This document shows, one piece after another, positions 8,251-16,860 of a stretch of 40,828 nt of DNA. The translations under genes were made by a program, and so were the position numbers. A model generated the notes under the pieces. It saw nothing but the letters and a program-made list of their open reading frames with translations. It was not told the origin of the DNA and made no database searches. This DNA comes from Nostoc commune NIES-4072 (GTDB taxonomy: Bacteria; Cyanobacteriota; Cyanobacteriia; Cyanobacteriales; Nostocaceae). Position 1 is the stretch's first letter. Each line of letters opens with the position of its first letter. Location: NCBI RefSeq assembly GCF_003113895.1, contig NZ_BDUD01000006.1, positions 1 through 40,828 of the forward strand. The letters run 5' to 3'.

Positions 8251-8609
8251 TTTCTGGCAACTTTGGTGATGAGGATGAATTATTTTTTGAGATAGAGTTG
8301 ATAGCTGCTAACTCCTTTGCACTACCAGTAGAAGCACTTTTTGATACAGGTTTTTCTTGGTGGCTGGCAATTAATAACCAGGATTTAGAAGCACTTGATT
8401 GGATTTATCTAGAACAGCAAACAATGCTCACAGCCCAAGGAGAAGCGGAATTTGACATATATTTAGGAAGAGTGCGAATTGATGGCAAGGAATTTGATAT
8501 TCCCGTTCATGTGGGTGAAGGAGTATCAGAAGTTTTACTTGGTCGCCAGTGGTTAAAAACTCGACGGTTGGTGGTGGATATGCCGTCTAGGGTGTTAACG
8601 CTGGGATAA
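8247..8609 (+). CDS. Retropepsin-like aspartic protease family protein
   Basis: The 120-residue protein contains VEALFDTGFSWWLAI, the Asp-Thr-Gly triad of single-domain aspartic proteases. A second hydrophobic strand pattern follows (VSEVLLGRQWLK), matching the psi-loop region with its conserved (I/L)LG. This is the size of one retropepsin lobe, so activity would need a dimer. ATG 8247 overlaps the upstream stop (ATGA) and is preferred to GTG 8235, which would overlap by 16 bases. Its function with the 105-residue partner is unknown. Many cyanobacterial aspartyl-protease-like proteins of this kind are uncharacterised. Confidence 0.72.
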   Translation: MISGNFGDEDELFFEIELIAANSFALPVEALFDTGFSWWLAINNQDLEALDWIYLEQQTMLTAQGEAEFDIYLGRVRIDGKEFDIPVHVGEGVSEVLLGRQWLKTRRLVVDMPSRVLTLG

Positions 8610-8617
8610 TAGCGTGA

Positions 8618-8734
8618 CCCAGTACCACGAGTAGGTATGACCAAAGAGGGGAAGCAGATCAGAAACGGGCGATTGATTTATTGAATATGCCCTACAAATT
8701 ATTTCAACTATGCTTAAAAACTCAAGAAAGCTAA
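8618..8734 (+). pseudogene. 3' fragment of a tyrosine recombinase gene
   Basis: Read from 8621 the frame gives STTSRYDQRGEADQKRAIDL followed by LNMPY, nearly identical to the end of the integrase at 5259 (STTSKYDRRGEAAQKRAIDL, LNVPY). It includes the Tyr nucleophile and runs to TAA 8732-8734. Upstream of the fragment there is no recombinase sequence, only the retropepsin-like gene. The fragment lies on the opposite strand from the intact gene, so the two form an inverted repeat around the 6.2-8.6 kb segment. It is probably a recombination scar. Confidence 0.8.
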
Positions 8735-8915
8735 GTACATAACATAGATTAAATTCAATCTCTCGGTGAGGTGAAAAAAGTTTTTGTTTCAGCCGAGTGC
8801 GAGTGCGAGTGAGTAGACACTACGTATTCATGGGGGTAGAAGCAAAAATGGCTGAAAGGCTTATTATTGCGTACTTTCTTAGAACAGATATGTGATTTTG
8901 ATTTATAAATCGCAT

Positions 8916-9734
8916 TCAGATTTTATTTTTTGAATCGTGCCATCGTTTAAATTTTCCTATAGTTCCGTCTTGAATAGCTTTTGGAGAATCTACAGGTAGT
9001 TTCAATTTTTTGGATATATTTTTAGCTAGTTCACTATGAGACAAAGGATAAAGTTGATACTTAAGAGGTAATACAAATCCTTCATTTTGTATTACTTCAT
9101 GAATCCATATTTTAGGCATCATACGAACGACAAAAACAGGTATAACTCCTATATGATGGCAAATTTTTGTCTTTTCTTTTAACTCTTTGTAATCCATATA
9201 ACCAAGAGTATTCTTTACTTCAATACCATAGGGGACTGAATCTATTTCAAAGATAAAATCCATATTTTTATCGCTTTTTGTCCAACACTTTTCTTTGAAG
9301 TGTTTTACATCGCGTCCTTTCATGACACTTTCTATACGAGCAAAGGCATCCAAAACCATTAACTCACCATAATGGCCTACTGAACGTGTAAATTCAGGAT
9401 TTGAATAGCTTTCAACCAACTCAATCAAGTCCTTTGCGCTCCGTTTATAGTAACGATAGTTTTTGTGCCAAAGAAGTTTAATATCTCCTTTGGAACTGAG
9501 TGTTCTAACTTCCTGTTTAATCACTCCTTCTTCAATAAGGTCTCTTATAGCTCTATTCGTAATCCAATGAAAATATTTATCTTCATGAAAAATTTCAATC
9601 TGACGTGAATAGAAAATACCTTCTTGGTTATTGTCAAAAAAATCTCTTACAGTATCTCTGGCTTTTAACTCTACAACATCAACTAAATGCTGATTAGTAT
9701 CTTCATAATCATCAAAATCGTTATAGTCTGACAC
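8916..9734 (-). CDS. Predicted PD-(D/E)XK nuclease-fold protein
   Basis: About 272 residues. The C-terminal half shows a restriction-endonuclease-like core: a helix with Glu (GHYGELMVLDAF), a strand with Asp (NMDFIFEID), then GIEVKN, giving the E...D...E-x-K arrangement of the PD-(D/E)XK superfamily. The N-terminal half (TVRDFFDNN, FHWITNRAIRDLIEEGVI) resembles a winged-helix unit that might bind DNA. No methyltransferase lies beside it, so it is not an ordinary restriction pair. I prefer GTG 9734, which has GAGGAAG about ten bases upstream, over TTG 9758, which has none. It may act in defence, plasmid maintenance or DNA repair; the sequence does not decide. Confidence 0.7.
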   Translation of the reverse strand: MSDYNDFDDYEDTNQHLVDVVELKARDTVRDFFDNNQEGIFYSRQIEIFHEDKYFHWITNRAIRDLIEEGVIKQEVRTLSSKGDIKLLWHKNYRYYKRSAKDLIELVESYSNPEFTRSVGHYGELMVLDAFARIESVMKGRDVKHFKEKCWTKSDKNMDFIFEIDSVPYGIEVKNTLGYMDYKELKEKTKICHHIGVIPVFVVRMMPKIWIHEVIQNEGFVLPLKYQLYPLSHSELAKNISKKLKLPVDSPKAIQDGTIGKFKRWHDSKNKI

Positions 9735-9758
9735 AAAAGAATTTACTTCCTCTGTCAA

Positions 9759-10041
9759 AAAATTTTACTTTTCAAAGTTTAGCATCTAAAGGTGTTAATT
9801 ATTACATAGTGAGGATTGCTAACTCGGAAATGGTGCGAAATGAGCATGATAAGCCACTTTCAGTATTGCGATCGCCAGGTTTTAAACTATCAATAAGTTC
9901 GCCTAACCGCCCCAAAACCTTAATTTGACGTGAGCGCCAGTCAGGGCTGACTCCCCTATTGCAAATACTTATTTATTCAGGGGGCCACACAACAGATAGA
10001 ATCCCATGATGGCGATCGCATGATAAAACTTTAAAGCGGTT
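9759..10041. other. Non-coding gap with a possible minus-strand gene remnant
   Basis: Two HIP1 octamers lie here. On the minus strand about 56 codons stay open from near 9970 to 9802 (including RQIKVLGRLGELIDSLKPGD) with no start codon. This could be the tail of a lost gene. I do not recognise it and do not call it as coding. Confidence 0.25.
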
Positions 10042-11001
10042 TTACTCACCCGTTTTTAACTTTGGTTTTGGTTTTGGTAATGGTTTGGTACGCGGCACAG
10101 AGGCATTATCCTGACTAGTCGCTTTTGACTTACCTTTCTTTGGTGCAGGTGGTGCTGCTGCTCTTTGCGCTTTCTTAGCTGCTGACTGCACTGTGGCTTT
10201 ATCCTCCTTAGACGCTTTGAGAAATCTGGGTGCAGCTTCTTGTGGTAGCGCAGTCAGTGCAACAAAACCGAAAACATCACGCCCCGGCAGAAATTTGGCC
10301 TTGATTGTGACAAAGACTGCGCGTCCTTGCTCCTCTTTAGCCACCTTGGGATTAAATCTGAAGGGTCGGACGGGTGCATCTTTCCATAACAAGGGTATAT
10401 GACTAGCCTTCATGAATTTCACCTTGCGGGCAGGTTCGGCCTGCTTAATAAATTCGAGTCTTTCATCAGAGAAATTTCGGAACACGGAGATACAGGGAGT
10501 AGAGCAGACAGGAATGAACTGCCATAATCCTGATAATTTAAACTCCAGGTCTTCTAACTCTCCTGAAACTGCATCTAGTTTTCGCCCTCTGTCAAAGCCC
10601 ACTAACTGAAAAGCGATGCGATGTGGTTGCTCTTTGCGTGGAAAGTGAATTGCCTTTGGATAAACAACCAAACGCTGATTCTGGTTGCCAGTATTTTCTA
10701 TTTCCTTCTTGAGAGCGTTTAATACATCCCATTGTCGCTTCGAGTAGTAAAGTGGGTATTCATAGCTACCGATAGTAACAGTGCTTTGTCCATCAGTAGT
10801 AAAGTTGACCGACCCAGTAATTACCCCAACAGCTTGAAATATTGCTGCTGTCGATTCAATTTCTGTTTCTGTTGGCGTATCAACCGATTCAATTTCTGTT
10901 TCTGTTGGCGTATCAACATTTACTTGCTCTTCATCCGATGGAGTTTCAACTGTCGGTACTGCTTGGGTTGACTCAAGCGAGGTAAATTCAGCAGATGCCA
11001 T
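10042..11001 (-). CDS. Plasmid protein of unknown function downstream of rep
   Basis: The 319-residue protein has three zones. An acidic, Thr/Glu-rich N-terminus contains a perfect tandem duplication of VDTPTETEIES (33 bp, 10852-10884 and 10885-10917). A folded middle (about residues 55-245) is rich in beta strands and aromatic residues (YPLYYSKRQWDVL, LSGLWQFIPV). The C-terminal tail is very basic, Lys/Pro/Ala-rich and probably disordered. That organisation, and the position 108 bases after the replication gene on the same strand, suggests a nucleic-acid-binding accessory factor. This is inference; I do not recognise a named family. Confidence 0.7.
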   Translation of the reverse strand: MASAEFTSLESTQAVPTVETPSDEEQVNVDTPTETEIESVDTPTETEIESTAAIFQAVGVITGSVNFTTDGQSTVTIGSYEYPLYYSKRQWDVLNALKKEIENTGNQNQRLVVYPKAIHFPRKEQPHRIAFQLVGFDRGRKLDAVSGELEDLEFKLSGLWQFIPVCSTPCISVFRNFSDERLEFIKQAEPARKVKFMKASHIPLLWKDAPVRPFRFNPKVAKEEQGRAVFVTIKAKFLPGRDVFGFVALTALPQEAAPRFLKASKEDKATVQSAAKKAQRAAAPPAPKKGKSKATSQDNASVPRTKPLPKPKPKLKTGE

Positions 11002-11109
11002 GATTATTGTTAATAGGAGAGAAATCGCCGTCTAATTCAATCTTAATTGTCTACAAGCGATGGATCTGAACCAACAAGCCTCGACACGAAGCTCCTATTA
11101 TTAGTTGCC

Positions 11110-14100
11110 CTAAGTATCCAAAAACTTCAGTTCACTAACATCAATGAGATTTAATCCACCAGCCGCAGCGCCAGGACGCAACGGTGAAGGTGCAGTGAGC
11201 GGCTCTCCAGTGAGGGCAGAAACCAAAAGAACTTTATCACTACCACAGGAAACCCAAGAGATTTTATATTCTTCGCCGCTTGAAAGTAGCTTTACACGAT
11301 CTCCTTTAACGGGTTCGCGGGTGGTGACGGATGCTGATGGAGCCGGTGACGGATTGGTGACGGATTGGTGATGGTTTGGCTCGATGGATGATAATGCTTG
11401 TGGAGTAGGGGTTATAGCTATCTCAGGTAATGGTTGTGACGGAGGTGATAGAGTTTTGCCCAAACTTTCTACAAAATCCGTTTTCTCATCGCCCAAACTT
11501 TCACTCTTCAAAAAATTAGATGGATGATTATTTACCTCGTTTACAAAAAGATTTTTCTGTAAATGTCCATCACATCCGTCACCATAAGGCTTTGAGTCCA
11601 TCACCATATCCATAACCTTGTCCGTCACACCTCCATCACCAGCCTGATTGGAAGTGATTGAAGATTCGGAAGGGAACGGAGCCTCATCGAAAGCGCCTCT
11701 TAACCGGATACCGTAAAAATGACTGCCAGTTCTGGTTTTTTCCTGCTTAACATCAGACCATCCCAGCACATGATTTAAGACTTGCAGTAAGTCTGGGGTG
11801 AAATTGGGTAAGCTCTTGCCCTGTTGCCCGGAATTTTGGCAGTAGTGATGGTAGGAGCCAAACAGTGTGCTGATTTCGGGGCGGTAGCTGCTGCTTTGCC
11901 ATTCGTTTTTGTTGGAGCCGACTTTGACCACTCCTTTTGGATCTCGCACGATATGCCGTTCCACCCAAGCCGCGATGGAGTCAGTCATTTGTGCCATTTC
12001 CCAGTAAGCGAGATCATAGCCAGTAGAGTTTTTTCCATTGAGAGTGTTAATTATTTCACTCTCTGGAATGGTAAGTAGGTACTGGGTGAAGGCTCCGATC
12101 TCTGGGTAGAGCTTCTCTCTAAGGTGAGTATCTACAATTGGTGGACAGTAATTCATGTTTATTACAATCAACCGCCTTTTGAGCCATCTGCCGACACCAG
12201 AGCCTTGGAGTGCCGCATAATTGGAAGTAATTAAAACTGTGGCGGACAATCTAACATCACAAGCTTTTTTATAAACTTCCTTGGCTTTGGTGCTTCCTCC
12301 CCCCGTGAGGGTTTTGAAAGTTTGCAAACCGCCATTGACCTTATCTTGATCCTCAAAAATGACTGAGCGTTTATTGTTGATGTCTACCAGGAAATTAGGA
12401 TTATCCAAGTTTTCAATTTTGCCACTCCAAGTATTCTCTGAGCCGACTAACGCCGTCAGGATATCCGAGTAAATGCCTTTACCATTGCCGCCATTGCCCC
12501 AGAGGTAAAGAATTTTTTGGAGATGAGACATACCGCGAAGTGTGGCAGCTGCAAAACAGATGAGGGTTTGTATTTTTTGGGAGTCCCCCTCCGTTACTTC
12601 CTGGAACCAACCGCGAATTGTTGGCCAATCTCTAATCTTGGGATTATCAAAGCGATGGGGTAGTGTCCAGGTTAAATAATTACCGGGTGAGTGTTTCTCA
12701 AACTTTCCAGTAGCCAGCACCAGTACGCCATCTAGGAATGGAACGATGCCTGTTCTTTGGGGCCACGTTTCAACAGTTAGCCGTCGCGCCATGAATTTGC
12801 GAATATTGACTATATAGCTATCAGTGCCATAGCCAACAATGGAACGGGCATCTAATATTCCTTGAATCCTTGTTTCGATCATGTGGTCATCCTGGGATTT
12901 CCACAATCCTGAATCATCACCTAGATAGTACTTCCATTCCTTGTATTCGTTGCAGTACTTGAGGCGTTCTCGGTAATCTTCGACCAGTTCAAATGCCAAC
13001 ATATCAGCCGGGATAATTTTCGACTTCGACTGATAAGACTTTGACTGATGAGACTTGGACTCAACGGCATCTTTGCCGTGGGTCAATTCTCTGATTTGCT
13101 GATTTAGTGCCGCGATTAGATTATCCGCACTCATGCGAGTTTTCAAAATATTTAACTCTACAATCGTGCCGTAGAGTTGAGAAAGTTGTTCGAGTTGTTC
13201 AAAACTATTTACCTCGTCTACCGCCCCAATGCCCAGCATTTTGGTGACTATGCCAAGACATAGTGCCCAGTTATAGCTTTGGGCCCAAAGCGTTTCACCG
13301 TTTGGTGTCAGCAACAAGTCATCAATCCCTTTGCCTAGTGACTCGTCCCAGGTGGGGCGCGATACGGAGGAGCCTACTTTTTGCGCCGCATAAGACAGCG
13401 CATCAATCCCCTTGTTTACAGATGCTACGACCGAGGGCTTAGAATCCATGTCATAGGCAACTAATAAGGTTCTAGGGCGATTCATGATTCGCTGTAAGCT
13501 GGGCTTGAATCGCTTGGTCTTTTTATCTACCCCACAGGTCGCGCCGTAGTTGGTGGTGGCGGGATATCCAAGACATATTAGACTAAACAGTTTTTCGCCA
13601 CCTTCGGTCGTAATTACAGGTAACTCAGAATTGGCTAACCATTCATAGAAATCTACATCATCAGGGATACTGCCTTTCTCAAGTCCTAGCTGTTGCTCAA
13701 CGAGCCTTCTAATAGTGGGGACGACGCGAGGATAGAAGCACTGATCTCCGTTCTTAGATGGAGCTAGCCGTTTGTAAGGCTTTGTGCCATCATCGTTTGG
13801 TAGACTCAAAATTGAATGCCAGACGCTACCATCTGCATTCAGCATCAGCGCAGCATACACAACGCCGGAATATGGTTTTTTCCACCTTAAAGCCTCGGCT
13901 ATCCGGTGCGGTGAGTCTGTAAACTCAATCATCGCGTCAAACTGTTCTGCACAAAGTCGGTCACGCCCAAACTTCTGCTTAATAAAATCTTTGAAAGCGC
14001 CAAATGAAATCCAATGCTGTTTAACGCTCTCGTTAGTCCAGATTTGCTCAACACTATTGGGCTGTGTCGCCTGATTCCTGGGTTCAGATAATAGTGGGGT

Positions 14101-14175
14101 TAGAGTCAGTTGATCTAGATGTCCACGAACGTCATTTGTAGCAGTAGTACTAGAACCGTTAAAGGTGGCTACCAT
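11110..14175 (-). CDS. Plasmid replication primase/helicase (DUF3854 + D5/SF3 type)
   Basis: At 1021 residues this is the largest protein in the window and the likely replication initiator. Around residues 60-270 lies a Toprim-like DUF3854 region with TTEGGEKLF (Glu) and LVAYDMDSK (Asp-x-Asp). A D5-type N-terminal region precedes a superfamily 3 helicase domain, with Walker A LWGNGGNGKG near residue 560 and an acidic Walker B-like SVIFEDQDK. The last 200 residues are polar with a small beta-rich tail (VKGDRVKLLSSGEEYKISWV). The architecture is that of phage P4 alpha-like and cyanobacterial plasmid Rep proteins. It is co-directional with the 10042 gene, and the AT-rich segment upstream of its start is the best origin candidate. 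Confidence 0.85.
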   Translation of the reverse strand: MVATFNGSSTTATNDVRGHLDQLTLTPLLSEPRNQATQPNSVEQIWTNESVKQHWISFGAFKDFIKQKFGRDRLCAEQFDAMIEFTDSPHRIAEALRWKKPYSGVVYAALMLNADGSVWHSILSLPNDDGTKPYKRLAPSKNGDQCFYPRVVPTIRRLVEQQLGLEKGSIPDDVDFYEWLANSELPVITTEGGEKLFSLICLGYPATTNYGATCGVDKKTKRFKPSLQRIMNRPRTLLVAYDMDSKPSVVASVNKGIDALSYAAQKVGSSVSRPTWDESLGKGIDDLLLTPNGETLWAQSYNWALCLGIVTKMLGIGAVDEVNSFEQLEQLSQLYGTIVELNILKTRMSADNLIAALNQQIRELTHGKDAVESKSHQSKSYQSKSKIIPADMLAFELVEDYRERLKYCNEYKEWKYYLGDDSGLWKSQDDHMIETRIQGILDARSIVGYGTDSYIVNIRKFMARRLTVETWPQRTGIVPFLDGVLVLATGKFEKHSPGNYLTWTLPHRFDNPKIRDWPTIRGWFQEVTEGDSQKIQTLICFAAATLRGMSHLQKILYLWGNGGNGKGIYSDILTALVGSENTWSGKIENLDNPNFLVDINNKRSVIFEDQDKVNGGLQTFKTLTGGGSTKAKEVYKKACDVRLSATVLITSNYAALQGSGVGRWLKRRLIVINMNYCPPIVDTHLREKLYPEIGAFTQYLLTIPESEIINTLNGKNSTGYDLAYWEMAQMTDSIAAWVERHIVRDPKGVVKVGSNKNEWQSSSYRPEISTLFGSYHHYCQNSGQQGKSLPNFTPDLLQVLNHVLGWSDVKQEKTRTGSHFYGIRLRGAFDEAPFPSESSITSNQAGDGGVTDKVMDMVMDSKPYGDGCDGHLQKNLFVNEVNNHPSNFLKSESLGDEKTDFVESLGKTLSPPSQPLPEIAITPTPQALSSIEPNHHQSVTNPSPAPSASVTTREPVKGDRVKLLSSGEEYKISWVSCGSDKVLLVSALTGEPLTAPSPLRPGAAAGGLNLIDVSELKFLDT

Positions 14176-14667
14176 TGTGAAATCCTTGTGAGGTAAATTG
14201 TGTGGGCTTTACCTCCCCCGAAGATTCACCAAAGTTTTAATTAAATTTCTCTATAACCTGTTGTAGGAAGTTGTAAGAAGTACTAGGAACTGATAACATT
14301 AGGTTATAAAGAAATTTAATAGAGATAAAAATGACTAGGTGTCTTCTAGGACTGTTAAACAACTTGTTACAAGCAAGTTGAGTCTTGGGGAGGCATTCTT
14401 TTCTTATGTATATCTGGTGACATGACACTTAGAAAAGATGAACTAAGGGTATAGTCTTATTACATAGTAAATTATCTCAGTCTAAAAAAAATAATAAATA
14501 TCTCAGCTTTATAAAATAAAACAATTTATTTATTTTTTCAAACCAAGACACAGCAAAGCTTTTACAAGCTTTCAATTAATATTAAAAACCAGATAAATAC
14601 CTCACTATATTAATAGTATTAGTGGACTAAAAATAATTCAATTTGTTGATGCTGCTTCAAAAAGACA
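14176..14667. other. AT-rich region upstream of rep: candidate replication origin
   Basis: No convincing gene lies here. An inverted repeat of 20 bases with one mismatch sits at 14240-14259 and 14301-14320 (arms reading ATTAAATTTCTCTATAACCT and its complement). Then comes a stretch of almost pure A/T around 14460-14660. An inverted repeat plus an AT-rich unwinding zone directly upstream of a Rep gene fits an origin, but I could not find clear tandem iterons, so the call is tentative. Confidence 0.4.
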
Positions 14668-14916
14668 TTAATCTAAGATTTTGACTGACTTAATACCTTG
14701 GCTGCATTTCTGAACTAACAGCCATCTTTTAGCCTCTGGCTCTAGCGCGGGCATGATTCTCCAGTTGAAAACATCTGCCCAAGTTTCGATCCCATGAGCG
14801 TTTGCAAAACTTACTTCAAGTTCCTTGAACCGTACCCAATCGCGATCGCTGATAGCTGTCAAAACGGGGAGAAGCCAGGGGAGTGATTTTAAATCAATGG
14901 CAGATGGGTTAATCAT
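14668..14916 (-). CDS. Small protein of unknown function coupled to an RHH regulator
   Basis: An 82-residue protein, from ATG 14916 (MINPSAIDLKSLPWLLPVL). It overlaps the stop of the upstream ribbon-helix-helix gene by eight bases (ATGATTAA), so translation is coupled. The longer open frame to 14982 simply runs inside the upstream gene and is not used here. The sequence is helical with several Trp (DWVRFKELEVSFANAHG, ETWADVFNW). I cannot name a family. The pair lies between rep and the second partition system and may regulate copy number or transfer; this is inference. Confidence 0.6.
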   Translation of the reverse strand: MINPSAIDLKSLPWLLPVLTAISDRDWVRFKELEVSFANAHGIETWADVFNWRIMPALEPEAKRWLLVQKCSQGIKSVKILD

Positions 14917-15100
14917 TTGATTTGTTTTTAGCGATCGCATCTGTAGACACAGATTCTTTCCAGTTGGCAAGGGCGGCAACAACTACCCCTTCAACTAAAT
15001 TCGAGACAGTTCTTCGCTCGGATTTGGCCCACGCTTCTAAATCCGATTTTGTTTCATGTTCGCAAGTAAACATTACTTTAGCCTTTTTTGTTACTCCCAT
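14909..15100 (-). CDS. Ribbon-helix-helix (CopG-like) DNA-binding protein
   Basis: The 63-residue protein has a short basic N-terminal strand (TKKAKVMFTCEH), then helix A (ETKSDLEAWAKSERR) and helix B (TVSNLVEGVVVAALANW). This is the typical ribbon-helix-helix layout used by small plasmid regulators and antitoxins. It overlaps the following gene by eight bases. The region upstream to 15329 is divergent from the 62-residue gene and probably holds both promoters. Confidence 0.72.
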   Translation of the reverse strand: MGVTKKAKVMFTCEHETKSDLEAWAKSERRTVSNLVEGVVVAALANWKESVSTDAIAKNKSND

Positions 15101-15329
15101 TTCTACTCACTTCAACAGCTTACTGAATCTTTACTCAACTATATCCTTTAAGACTCTGACTCTGTAAGCTTTTTTAGTTTAACAGAGTTGAAGCTTTAAT
15201 ATTTTAGTTGACAGCTTCAGTAGCTATCATCTACTATAGCACTCATAAGCAAGGCAAAAACGCCAACGGCAGACAAGATACACGTATTCTTGGCGACTTC
15301 AGCCTGCAAATTTATTTTGAGGAGAATTT

Positions 15330-15518
15330 ATGCGAGTAACAATCAGGCAATCTCTACACCCATTTATCAGCAATAAAGCGCAGGAATTAGGCATTAATGA
15401 CCATGCGGAGGTAGTTAACTTCCTTTTACTCCAGATTTTGCTTTCACTCGATGCTGGCACAGACTACTGCTACTGGGAGCCAAGATACTCAGTAGTGTTT
15501 CACAGAAACGTTTCATGA
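15330..15518 (+). CDS. Small protein of unknown function, possibly RHH-like
   Basis: A 62-residue protein with a good ribosome binding site (GAGGAGA, six bases before ATG). The start MRVTIRQSLHPFISNKAQEL followed by NDHAEVVNFLLLQILLSL has the strand-helix-helix rhythm of ribbon-helix-helix proteins but is not certain. Its 3' end lies inside the GAAAC repeat cluster, so it may bind those repeats and control the downstream parM operon. I do not recognise a named family. Confidence 0.5.
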   Translation: MRVTIRQSLHPFISNKAQELGINDHAEVVNFLLLQILLSLDAGTDYCYWEPRYSVVFHRNVS

Positions 15519-15613
15519 AACAGTTTCAACGGTTGCATCAATGTTTCAGCCTCACAACAACCGTGAAACGCTACTTACACGAGCCTGAAACATGAAACAT
15601 GAAACATGAAACG
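15497..15613. repeat. GTTTCA/TGAAAC repeat cluster: candidate parC centromere and operator
   Basis: About ten copies of GTTTCA or its complement TGAAAC occur here. They include the palindrome GTTTCATGAAAC at 15509-15520 and four exactly spaced heptamers (TGAAACA repeated) at 15586-15612. The cluster directly precedes the parM gene. Type II partition systems have their centromere, parC, as tandem repeats in this position, where it also acts as the operon's operator. The repeats are visible; the function is inferred. Confidence 0.65.
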
Positions 15614-15675
15614 TTAGTTAATAACGACTACTTTTGCTTGTGACAGTGACGATAAAAAGTTGAGAGTTTTACGAT

Positions 15676-16860
15676 ATGTCAAGACCTAAAAAACAACCAA
15701 CATCTATAAGCGCGGACGCACCTAACACAAACGAGGCTGAAACTATAACAGAGAAAGCATCGATGCCATCAAAAAAGGTAATTCATTTGATGCTAGATGC
15801 TGGGCGCTCCAGTATTAAATATCAGGCTTTCGTTAATAACTCTACTGGCACAACACCAGTAATGAAGACCGAATCTTTGGTGTGTTGTGTGCCATCAGTG
15901 CCCTTTGGAGAATTAGGAGCTTTCAGCCTAAGCCGAGGCAAAGATGAAAACAACAAAGATGTTGTAGAGCATTGGGTTGTAGGCTCCTCAGCTAGACTGC
16001 AAGGTAAGGAATATATAGCGATGAGTGATTCCGAGAATCACAAAGTAGACTACTTCCCGCTACTGGCATTAGGCGCGATCGCCTCCTTGCCAAATCTACT
16101 TGAGTTGTCCACGGGTACAAGCGCCAAGCGTAGAACCTTGCACATTCGTTTATCAACCCTCTCGCTAGCTTCCCCATTAGAACTAAAAAAAGCCATTGAA
16201 CAATGCAAGTGGATAGCAGTAGATGGTGTTAGATACCGTTTGTGTTTCTCTAAACTTGGCTTTCTGGGATTTCCAGAGGGATATGGCGCGTCACTTTGGG
16301 CAAGCGAACGCTTTGACGATAAACAATTCCATACTTTTGATATTGGGTATGGTACAGCCACAATCAGCGAATACAGTAATCAAGGCTTATTACCAAAACG
16401 GGTAACTTGTAGTCCGAATGGTGGCGGTGGTGTTGCCACACTCATCAAAGAATTCTCCAGAGCATTAAGCAACACCGATTCTTCTAAAATGATTCGCCCC
16501 TCCCAACTGCGCGAGATTTTAGAAACTGCAACCGTTGGCGATAACGGCATAAGCGCGATTGCACCTGATGGCGAAGATATTGGGAGTGAGTTAGAGAACG
16601 CGATTCATTCATGGATGAAAGATTCTCCCTTGGCTTATGCCCTAGATGACGTATCCGTGAAAGCCAGACGCAGCAAAGTAACTTTGTGTGGCGGTGCGTT
16701 TGCGATCGCGCCCGTGCAGATGTTGATTAAAGAAAGATTACTCAAAGGGAGCATTCCAGAAAGTAACTTGTTGATTCCCGAAAATCCGGGAACCGTTGCT
16801 TTATCAGAAATGAAAAAACTTTACTTAGGAGAAACGACCGATGTTAACCAAGCGGCTTAA
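15676..16860 (+). CDS. parM: ParM/StbA-like actin-type partition ATPase
   Basis: A 394-residue actin-fold protein. After a polar leader of about 32 residues comes the phosphate-1 motif LMLDAGRSSIKYQ. Later come the phosphate-2 motif FDIGYGTATISEY, the connecting glycine-rich SPNGGGGVATLI, and the adenosine motif VTLCGGAFAIAP. These are the ParM/StbA and Alp-type landmarks. It would form filaments that push plasmid copies apart after binding a ParR-parC complex. The next gene overlaps by 20 bases and is the likely ParR. The first Met is chosen because no other start matches; MPSKK at residue 30 could also serve. Confidence 0.85.
   Translation: MSRPKKQPTSISADAPNTNEAETITEKASMPSKKVIHLMLDAGRSSIKYQAFVNNSTGTTPVMKTESLVCCVPSVPFGELGAFSLSRGKDENNKDVVEHWVVGSSARLQGKEYIAMSDSENHKVDYFPLLALGAIASLPNLLELSTGTSAKRRTLHIRLSTLSLASPLELKKAIEQCKWIAVDGVRYRLCFSKLGFLGFPEGYGASLWASERFDDKQFHTFDIGYGTATISEYSNQGLLPKRVTCSPNGGGGVATLIKEFSRALSNTDSSKMIRPSQLREILETATVGDNGISAIAPDGEDIGSELENAIHSWMKDSPLAYALDDVSVKARRSKVTLCGGAFAIAPVQMLIKERLLKGSIPESNLLIPENPGTVALSEMKKLYLGETTDVNQAA

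Noticed and set aside
15586..15612. Tandem heptamers that might be CRISPR repeats
   Set aside because: Repeats are 7 bases with no spacers; they fit a parC-type array, not CRISPR.
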